NCBI GenBank assembly: GCA_033722675.1
Contig: JAWVYO010000091.1
Coordinates: 1 to 9,227 of the forward strand
DNA from: DATHYU01 sp033722675
GTDB taxonomy: Bacteria > Actinomycetota > Acidimicrobiia > Spongiisociales > UBA11373
DNA: 9,227 nucleotides
Direction of reading: 5' to 3'
The notes beneath the pieces are model-generated. The model did not search any database. It was not told where the DNA came from and was given only the letters and a program-made list of their open reading frames with translations. Below, piece by piece: positions 1-5,150 of the stretch. The position numbers and the translations under genes are program-made. Within the stretch, counting starts at the first letter, position 1. Each line of letters opens with the position of its first letter.

Positions 1-267
1 GCAGGACCCTATCGGCGGGCAGACCTGCGCCCTATCCGGAGTTGGGCTTGACCCGCCGGTCCCGGAACCCCGGCGGGGGCATCCCCTCTTGCGACGTCCA
101 CTCCGGCGGCAGGGGAAGCCCCCGGGTGGACGGGATGCGTTACTTACGCAGCCAGTGCAACTTCGTCGTTGGCACTTATGGTTGTTTCCCGGCTCTTTTA
201 CGAGGACTCCGGGGACCTCGGCTCGCTTCCGGCGCATCGACCATCAGAGTCGAAACCAGTCACCCCC
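1..267 (-). ncRNA. ssrA: Transfer-messenger RNA (tmRNA), 3' end cut by the window edge
   Basis: tmRNA rescues ribosomes stalled on broken mRNAs. It is charged with alanine and encodes a degradation tag that is added to the unfinished protein. On the minus strand the RNA begins GGGGGUGACUGGUUUCGAC (from 267), the conserved tmRNA 5' acceptor strand and D-loop-like segment. A pseudoknot-1 pattern follows: CCGAGG pairs with CCUCGU, and the loop CCCGG with CCGGG. The conserved UAAAAGAG-type stretch comes next, then AUAAGU just before the resume codon. The tag frame lies at 173-144. Downstream, GUCCAC (131-126) and GUGGAC (101-96) form a pseudoknot-2 stem, enclosed by CAUCCC/GGGGAUG pairing. The 3' acceptor strand, T-arm and CCA lie beyond position 1, so roughly the last quarter is missing if the length is the usual 350-odd nt. 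The identification is near certain; the exact 5' end assumes a 7-bp acceptor stem. Confidence 0.94.
144..173 (-). other. ssrA: tmRNA tag-peptide reading frame (ANDEVALAA)
   Basis: The internal message of the tmRNA reads GCC AAC GAC GAA GTT GCA CTG GCT GCG TAA, giving ANDEVALAA and a stop. With the alanine carried by tmRNA itself, the added tag would be A-ANDEVALAA. The resume codon is placed by AUAAGU directly upstream, which sits where UAGUC precedes GCA in the E. coli RNA, and by the ANDE start shared with the E. coli tag ANDENYALAA. The C-terminal LAA is the usual recognition end for ClpXP-type proteases. At nine codons the tag is one shorter than in E. coli and clearly shorter than the actinobacterial tags known to me (12-15 residues in Mycobacterium and Streptomyces). 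Confidence 0.9.
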
Positions 268-333
268 ATGAGGGCGACGCTGGATGCGTCACTGCATAGG
301 GTACAACGTCGCGGGGCGGTCGCCCTGTTCCCG
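268..333 (-). promoter_or_regulatory. Spacer between the helicase gene and ssrA, with two small hairpins
   Basis: This 66-bp gap separates the helicase stop codon from the tmRNA 5' end on the same strand. A 7-bp stem with one G-U pair, GTGACGC-ATCCA-GCGTCGC, lies at 292-274, ending only 6 nt before the mature tmRNA 5' end. A second, weaker inverted repeat pairs GCGGG (334-330) with CCCGC (315-311) right at the helicase stop. Neither is followed by a T-tract. No convincing -35/-10 pair is visible; TTGTAC (near 304) and TACCCT are isolated partial matches. ssrA may have a promoter here that I cannot recognise, or may be cut by RNase P from a transcript that includes the helicase. Confidence 0.3.
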
Positions 334-1578
334 CTACCGGCGCTTGCGGCGCATCCGGAAGCGGCGGGAGAGGTCGACGTCGGTGGCGAGCCGCAGATCC
401 ACCTCGTCGGGTTCCCATTCGGACAGGTCGCCGAGACGATCGTCGTTCGAGTACATCTTCACGATCTCGTAGTGGAGGCCGGACGCCTTCTGGAGGCGCT
501 GGACCTCCTCGATCTGGTCCCACTCCACGAGGGTGACGACCACGCCCTCCTCACCGGCCCGGGCGGTCCGACCGGAGCGGTGCACGAAGGTCTTGTAGTC
601 CTGGGGCGGGTCGTAGTGGATCACGACGTCGACGTCGTCGATGTGGAGACCCCGGGCGGCCACGTTCGTGGCCACGAGGACCGGCTTCTTGCCGGCCTGG
701 AAGTCACGGAGCGCCCGTTCGCGATGGTTCTGGCGACGGTCGCCGTGGATCGCCTCGGCCTCGATGCCCTCGTTGCGCAGCTCCTTGGCCACCTTGTCGG
801 CGTTGCGCTTCGTGCGCACGAACACGAGGACCCGTCCGACGCCTTCGGCGATCGAGGCGACGACCCGGGCCTTGTCCATGTGGTGCACCTGGATGAAGCG
901 GTGCTCCTGGGTGTCGACGACCTCGTTGGCGTCCTCCGCCTCGTAGCGGACGGGGTCCTCGAGGTACGAGTTCACGAGCGACTGCACCGCGCCGTCGAGC
1001 GTCGCGGAGAAGAGCATCGTCTGGTCGGTGCCGCCGACGAGGCGCATGACGGCGTGGACCTGGGGCAGGAACCCCATGTCGGCCATCTGGTCGGCCTCGT
1101 CGATCACGACGGTCGACACCCCGTCGAGGAACACCTTCTTGCGGTCTGCGAGATCGATGAGGCGGCCGGGCGTGGCCACCACGATCTCGACGCCCCGCTC
1201 GAGGGCTTCGATCTGCTCGTGCATCGGCGCGCCGCCGTAGACGGTCACGACGCGCTGGCCGCCGGCAGCGGCGAGGATCCGGAGCTCCTCGGCCACCTGG
1301 GCGGCGAGCTCGCGGGTGGGCGCCAGCACGAGGCCGGTGGGCCGCTTCGAACCGCCGGTGCCCGTGCGGGTCACCAGCGGGATGCCGAAGGCGAGGGTCT
1401 TGCCCGAACCGGTCTGGGCCTTGCCGCACACGTCGCGGCCGGCCAGTCCGTCGGGAATGGTCAGGGTCTGGATCTCGAAGGGGCTCGTGATGCCGCGCGT
1501 GGCGAGTGCATCGACGAGGTGGTCCGAGACGCCGAGGTCGGCGAAGGAGGCCGCCCCGGCAGGGGCTTCGGTCGTCAT
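334..1578 (-). CDS. DEAD-box ATP-dependent RNA helicase
   Basis: This cytoplasmic helicase of superfamily 2 unwinds RNA duplexes or remodels RNA-protein complexes with ATP, for example in ribosome assembly, mRNA decay or cold adaptation. The 414-residue protein has the full motif set in order: Q motif (F12 to Q37), motif I AQTGSGKT (54-61), PTRELA (87-92), TPGR (136-139), motif II DEAD (160-163), SAT (191-193), the helicase C domain with VFVRTKRNAD (252-261) and ATNVAARG (303-310), and motif VI HRSGRTARAG (333-342). It ends in a short basic tail (RRFRMRRKRR), without the long RNA-binding extension seen in DeaD/CsdA, so it resembles the compact RhlE-type group. The ATG at 1578 is chosen because GTGAGG lies 5 nt upstream and the Q motif follows directly; a frame extension to 1734 would overlap the divergent gene's start. 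ssrA follows 66 bp downstream on the same strand. Confidence 0.95.
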   Translation of the reverse strand: MTTEAPAGAASFADLGVSDHLVDALATRGITSPFEIQTLTIPDGLAGRDVCGKAQTGSGKTLAFGIPLVTRTGTGGSKRPTGLVLAPTRELAAQVAEELRILAAAGGQRVVTVYGGAPMHEQIEALERGVEIVVATPGRLIDLADRKKVFLDGVSTVVIDEADQMADMGFLPQVHAVMRLVGGTDQTMLFSATLDGAVQSLVNSYLEDPVRYEAEDANEVVDTQEHRFIQVHHMDKARVVASIAEGVGRVLVFVRTKRNADKVAKELRNEGIEAEAIHGDRRQNHRERALRDFQAGKKPVLVATNVAARGLHIDDVDVVIHYDPPQDYKTFVHRSGRTARAGEEGVVVTLVEWDQIEEVQRLQKASGLHYEIVKMYSNDDRLGDLSEWEPDEVDLRLATDVDLSRRFRMRRKRR

Positions 1579-1601
1579 CGAGGCCTCACGGTACCAGGGG
1601 C

Positions 1602-1628
1602 CCGTCACTGAACCCGGCAATGTGACGG
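1602..1628. repeat. Inverted repeat CCGTCAC-N13-GTGACGG in the divergent promoter region
   Basis: CCGTCAC (1602-1608) and GTGACGG (1622-1628) are perfect 7-bp inverted arms separated by 13 bp. They lie in the 136-bp gap between the divergent helicase and DUF305 genes, starting 23 bp before the helicase ATG. Arm length and the two-turn-scale spacing fit a dimeric regulator's operator. In RNA the same bases could form a hairpin in the helicase leader. I see no clear -35/-10 elements to fix its position relative to transcription, so its role is open. Confidence 0.35.
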
Positions 1629-1714
1629 ACGGCCCGGTTTCGACGGACTCCGATCCGGGTACCGATTCGTCGCACCGGACGGGGCGCCGGTGGGAACGGA
1701 CGAAAGGATCGACC

Positions 1715-2314
1715 ATGGCCGACCGGCCGACCACCGAATCGACCGAGGACCGGGCGTCGAACGGGCGCCTCGGCCCCGAGGCCCGCCGCTACCTGCGCTT
1801 CGGGGCGATGATCGCCACCGCGATGGTGGTGATGTACGTCCTCACCTATCTCAACAGCGCCGCCTTCGAGCACGTCCGGTTCAGCGAGGAGCGCTTCTAC
1901 ATGGTGCTCATCATGGGCGCCTCGATGGCCATCGTGATGCTCGGGTTCATGCTCGGCATGTACCGCAACACGACGATCAACCTCTCGATCCTCGCCGGCA
2001 GCGTGCTCGTGTTCCTGGTCGCACTGTCGCTCGTGCGGTCGCAGGCCACGATCCAGGACCGGGCGTACATGAACTCGATGATCCCCCATCACTCGATCGC
2101 GATCCTCACCAGCGAGCGGTCCCAAATCACCGACGTGCGGGTCTGCGAGCTGGCGGTCGGGATCATCGAGGCACAACGCCGCGAGATCGACGAGATGGAG
2201 TGGCTGCTCGCCGACATCGCCGACCACGGACCGGCGGAGACGGCGGCCGAAGCGGCCGCCCGGCCGATCCCCGACTTCACCGGCGAGGCGACACGGACCT
2301 GCGGCGACGGCTGA
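1715..2314 (+). CDS. Three-helix membrane protein with DUF305 domain
   Basis: This 199-residue protein has a polar N-terminus (1-27), three predicted membrane helices (about 29-46, 61-82 and 88-107) and a DUF305 domain behind them. The domain shows the signature YMNSMIPHHSIAI (118-130), a following helix with a Cys at 144, and IIEAQRREIDEMEWLL (150-165). The paired histidines and nearby methionines resemble metal ligands. DUF305 (ferritin-like helical) proteins are often found near copper or heavy-metal resistance genes, but the biochemical function is not established. From memory, this layout of three helices followed by LVRSQ and MIPHHSIAILTSERSQI recurs in distant phyla, which hints at lateral spread; base composition here does not differ visibly. 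Start: AAAGGA at 1703-1708 lies 6 nt before the ATG. No metal-resistance gene is adjacent. The gene converges on typA with a 6-bp gap. Confidence 0.85.
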   Translation: MADRPTTESTEDRASNGRLGPEARRYLRFGAMIATAMVVMYVLTYLNSAAFEHVRFSEERFYMVLIMGASMAIVMLGFMLGMYRNTTINLSILAGSVLVFLVALSLVRSQATIQDRAYMNSMIPHHSIAILTSERSQITDVRVCELAVGIIEAQRREIDEMEWLLADIADHGPAETAAEAAARPIPDFTGEATRTCGDG

Positions 2315-2326
2315 GGCGGGTCAGCC
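2309..2326. terminator. Hairpin spanning both convergent stop codons
   Basis: GGCTGA (2309-2314), a six-base loop GGCGGG, and TCAGCC (2321-2326) form a perfect 6-bp palindrome. The left arm ends with the TGA of the DUF305 gene and the right arm begins with the complement of the TGA of typA. A competing 5-bp hairpin, GCGGG (2316-2320) with CCCGC (2326-2330), overlaps it. Neither has a T-tract, so function as a bidirectional terminator is only a suggestion from its position between converging genes. Confidence 0.35.
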
Positions 2327-4150
2327 CCGCTTGCGGGCGAGCTTGCGATCGGACTCCGACAGCTGCTTCTTGCGGAGTCGGATGGCCTTCGGGGTGACCT
2401 CCACGAGCTCGTCGTCGGCGATCCACTCGATGGCGGTCTCCAGCGTGTGGACCCGCGGTGGCGCCAGCTTCACCGCCTCGTCGTGGCTGTGCGTACGGAT
2501 GTTCGTGAGCTCCTTGGCCTTCGTGGGGTTCACGATCATCTCCTCGGGCCGCGACGCCTCGCCGATGATCATGCCCTCGTAGACGTCCTCGCCGGGACCG
2601 ATGAACAGCTCGCCCCGTTTCTGGAGGTTGTCGAGGGCGTGGGCGGTGCTCACCCCGGACCGATCGGCGATCATCGCCCCGCCGATCCGATGCGGCAGCT
2701 CCCCCGCCCAGGGCATCCATCCGTCGTGGTGCTGGTGGACGAGGGCCGTGCCACGCGTGGAGGTCATGAGCAGCGACCGGAATCCGATGAGGCCCCGCGC
2801 CGGCGCGGTCACCGTCACCACGGTCCTCCCGGCGTCGCCGGGCCGCATGTCGACGACCTGGCCCTTCCGGGGGGCGACCGCCTGGGTGACCGTACCGACG
2901 TGGTCGGTGGGCACGTCGACGACGGCACGCTCGACGGGCTCGTGGGGCGATCCGTCGATCTCACGGATGATCACCTCGGGCCGGCTCACCTGGAGCTCGA
3001 AGCCCTCCCGGCGCATCGACTCGATGAGCACGGCGAGCTGCAGCTCACCCCGGCCGGCGACCTCGATGACGTCCGGCGACGTCGTGGGCCCGATCCGGAT
3101 GGAGACGTTGCCGCGGACCTCCCGCTCGAGCCGCTCGCGGATCTGGCGGCTCGTCAGCAGCGAACCGTCCGTGCCCGACAGCGGCGCCGTGTTGACGCCG
3201 AAGGTCATTCGCAGGACCGGCTCGTCCACCTCGAGGCGGGGCAGGGGCACGGGGTCGTCGGGGTCGGCGAGCGTGTCGCCGATCTCCACCTCGGGGAAAC
3301 CGGCGACGACGAAGAGGTCCCCGGCCACTCGGGTCTCCACCTCGGTCCGGCCCAGGTCCTCGAAGCCCATGAGCTGCGTGAGGCGCCGGACGATCGGCGG
3401 CTCCTCGTCGTTGGCGTGGCACAGGGCCACCCGGTCACCGGACCGCAGCGTGCCCTGGACGACCCGGCCGATGGCCAGGCGTCCCAGGTAGTCGGAGGCG
3501 TCGAGGTTCGTGACGAGCGCCTGGACCGGTGCGTCGGGGTCCCCCGCCGGCGCCGGGATCGTCTCCACGATGGCGTCGAGGAGGGGTGACAGGTCGGCGT
3601 CCTCGGCGGGCATCCCGTGACCCGCCACCACCCTCCCTTCCCGGGCGACGGCGCTGAACACGGGGAACTCGATGTGGTGGTCGGAGGCGTCGAGGTCGAA
3701 GAACAACTGGTAGATCTCGTCGACCACCTCGTCGACCCGGGCGTCGGACCGATCCACCTTGTTCACGACCACCACCGCGGGCAGGTTGCGGGCGAGGGCC
3801 TTCGACAGGACGTAGCGGGTCTGGGGCATCGGCCCCTCGGCGGCGTCGACGAGCAGCAGGATCCCGTCGACGAGTTCCAGCGCTCGCTCGACCTCGCCGC
3901 CGAAGTCGGCGTGGCCGGGCGTGTCGACGAGGTTGATGCGCACCCCGTTCCATGTGATGGCGGCGGCCTTGGCGAGGATCGTGATGCCACGCTCGCGCTC
4001 CTGGTCGTTGGAGTCCATGACCCGGTCGACCCTGGTCTCGTGCGCGGCGAACACGCCGGCGGCGCCGAGCATGGCGTCGACGAGGGTCGTCTTGCCGTGG
4101 TCGACGTGCGCGACGAGCGCGACGTTCCTGAAGGGGGCGTCGGAGGACAC
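2321..4150 (-). CDS. typA: Translational GTPase TypA/BipA
   Basis: TypA/BipA binds ribosomes like EF-G and is linked to ribosome assembly and growth under stress or cold. Numbered from the GTG at 4150 (609 residues), the GTPase motifs are G1 AHVDHGKT (14-21), G2 ERGITI (53-58), G3 DTPGHADF (76-83) and G4 NKVD (130-133). EF-G-like domains II, III and V follow. Then comes the BipA-specific C-terminal domain, with RGLIGFRSLLMTSTRGTA from about 451 and later LFIGPGEDVYEGMIIGE and VNPTKAKELTN. The frame stays open to a GTG at 4213, but the extra 21 codons contain TTT, TCT, GCA, TTG and CGA, unlike the rest of the gene. The start at 4150 gives SSDAPFRNVALVAHVDHG, which matches the known actinobacterial N-terminus. 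No good Shine-Dalgarno precedes either start. The family and length are certain; the start is probable. Confidence 0.95.
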   Translation of the reverse strand: MSSDAPFRNVALVAHVDHGKTTLVDAMLGAAGVFAAHETRVDRVMDSNDQERERGITILAKAAAITWNGVRINLVDTPGHADFGGEVERALELVDGILLLVDAAEGPMPQTRYVLSKALARNLPAVVVVNKVDRSDARVDEVVDEIYQLFFDLDASDHHIEFPVFSAVAREGRVVAGHGMPAEDADLSPLLDAIVETIPAPAGDPDAPVQALVTNLDASDYLGRLAIGRVVQGTLRSGDRVALCHANDEEPPIVRRLTQLMGFEDLGRTEVETRVAGDLFVVAGFPEVEIGDTLADPDDPVPLPRLEVDEPVLRMTFGVNTAPLSGTDGSLLTSRQIRERLEREVRGNVSIRIGPTTSPDVIEVAGRGELQLAVLIESMRREGFELQVSRPEVIIREIDGSPHEPVERAVVDVPTDHVGTVTQAVAPRKGQVVDMRPGDAGRTVVTVTAPARGLIGFRSLLMTSTRGTALVHQHHDGWMPWAGELPHRIGGAMIADRSGVSTAHALDNLQKRGELFIGPGEDVYEGMIIGEASRPEEMIVNPTKAKELTNIRTHSHDEAVKLAPPRVHTLETAIEWIADDELVEVTPKAIRLRKKQLSESDRKLARKRG

Positions 4151-4159
4151 GAGGAGCGC

Positions 4160-4165
4160 ATCGTA
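4160..4165 (-). promoter_or_regulatory. Possible -10 element for typA (near-leaderless start)
   Basis: On the minus strand TACGAT fits the actinobacterial TANNNT -10 pattern. It would place the transcription start about 3 nt before the GTG at 4150. This suits the absence of a Shine-Dalgarno sequence there. No matching -35 element is visible 16-18 bp upstream, so this is tentative. Confidence 0.22.
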
Positions 4166-4277
4166 TCGCTCCCCGATTCGCAACGATGCCCGAGAACGCG
4201 AAAACGTAGCCACTCAACGTGTCCGAAGGGCGGATGCCCCGGGTACAGTCGGAGGACACCATCCGGGGGGACCACCC

Positions 4278-5054
4278 GTGCAACTCAGGACGAGGATCGG
4301 CGTACTCGCCGCCACCGTGCTGCTCGCCGTCACCGTGATCGCCCCCGGCGCCTCCGCCGTCGCCCCCACCACCCAGGTGGGTTCCCACCTCGTCGACATG
4401 GAGATCGGATCCGAGGGCGAGCACGTCGCCGCCCTCCAGGCGTCGCTGCGGGCCCTGAAGATGTACCGCGGAGAGATCGACGGGAAGTACGGCTGGGAGA
4501 CGGCCGTGTCGGTCATGGCGCTCAAGAAGTGGCTCGGGGTCGACCGATCCTGGGAGTTCGGCGCCTGGGACTGGTGGCACCTCACCGACCTCCCCGACCA
4601 CGGCATCCCCGAACGCCCCGACGAGCCCGACCGCATCGAGGTCGATCTCGGCCGCCAGCTGCTCTTCCTCGTCCTCGACGGCGAGGTCGCCCAGATCGTC
4701 CACACCTCGACCGGCGGTGGCTACACGTACTGGAGCGAGCGCAACCAGCGCTATGCCCGGGGAACGACGCCGCGGGGCGACTTCACCCTCCGGTGGTTCC
4801 GCAACGGGTGGCAGACGGACTCCACCACCGGGTGGACGGTGTACGACTACTGGGCCTTCACGGACTTCTACGGCATCCACGGCTACCCGAGCGTCCCCTC
4901 GTATGCGGCCAGCCATGGCTGCGTCCGGGTGAACACCTGGGAGGCCGACGCCCTCCAGGAGCACTTCTACGTGGGCATGCCGATCCACATCTGGGACGTC
5001 GCCCCCGACATCGAGCCTCCCCCCGCACCGGCGCTGCCCGTCGCCTTCTCGTAG
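4278..5054 (+). CDS. Secreted L,D-transpeptidase (YkuD domain) with peptidoglycan-binding domain
   Basis: L,D-transpeptidases make 3-3 cross-links in peptidoglycan, or attach proteins to it, outside the membrane. The 258-residue protein starts with a signal peptide: basic n-region QLRTR, hydrophobic stretch 7-22, likely cleavage after ASA at 25-27. Next is a peptidoglycan-binding-like region (about 38-90), with the typical GSEGEHVAALQASLRAL and GEIDGKYGWETAVSVMALKKWL. The YkuD domain (about 118-239) begins at RIEVDLGRQLLFL, contains TPRGDFTLRW, and ends in the catalytic motif H201-GYPSVPSYAA-S212-H-G-C215-V-R217, with Cys215 as nucleophile. A short Pro-rich tail closes it. The GTG start is supported by GGGGGA at 4266-4271, 6 nt upstream. 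TypA lies divergently 127 bp away. All catalytic residues are present; the substrate and cross-link type cannot be told from sequence. Confidence 0.93.
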   Translation: MQLRTRIGVLAATVLLAVTVIAPGASAVAPTTQVGSHLVDMEIGSEGEHVAALQASLRALKMYRGEIDGKYGWETAVSVMALKKWLGVDRSWEFGAWDWWHLTDLPDHGIPERPDEPDRIEVDLGRQLLFLVLDGEVAQIVHTSTGGGYTYWSERNQRYARGTTPRGDFTLRWFRNGWQTDSTTGWTVYDYWAFTDFYGIHGYPSVPSYAASHGCVRVNTWEADALQEHFYVGMPIHIWDVAPDIEPPPAPALPVAFS

Positions 5055-5072
5055 GGGAGGTCGACCCCCGAA

Positions 5073-5090
5073 CAGGGCCGTCGGTCCCTG
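5073..5090 (+). terminator. Hairpin after the L,D-transpeptidase gene
   Basis: CAGGG (5073-5077) and CCCTG (5086-5090) form a 5-bp stem that can be extended by CC/GG pairs with one bulged T. It begins 19 bp after the stop codon, inside the 96-bp gap before ppdK. There is no T-tract. It may stop or attenuate transcription between the two genes, but the stem is short and the call is weak. Confidence 0.27.
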
Positions 5091-5150
5091 CCACGCCCCT
5101 GGTCACGGCGGCATCGTTGGACGCAGTCACCTCACCAGGAGTGCTGCGCC

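Noticed and set aside
1..267. A riboswitch or group of structured leader elements at the left edge
   Set aside because: The many GC-rich stems at first suggested a riboswitch, but the GGUUUCGAC segment, the tag frame ending in LAA and the pseudoknot pairings identify it as tmRNA.
42..299. A small plus-strand frame over the tmRNA region
   Set aside because: The region is explained fully by tmRNA structure on the minus strand. The frame has no ribosome-binding site and no recognisable product.
169..1611. A 480-codon open frame on the plus strand opposite the helicase and tmRNA
   Set aside because: It runs across two clearly identified minus-strand genes and shows the low-complexity composition typical of antisense frames in GC-rich DNA.
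1316..1714. N-terminal extension of the DUF305 protein upstream of 1715
   Set aside because: The extension would lie antisense to the helicase, and AAAGGA at 1703-1708 clearly supports the ATG at 1715.
1579..1734. N-terminal extension of the helicase to an ATG at 1734
   Set aside because: It would overlap the start of the divergent DUF305 gene, adds residues unlike any DEAD-box N-terminus, and the ATG at 1578 has a good GTGAGG site.
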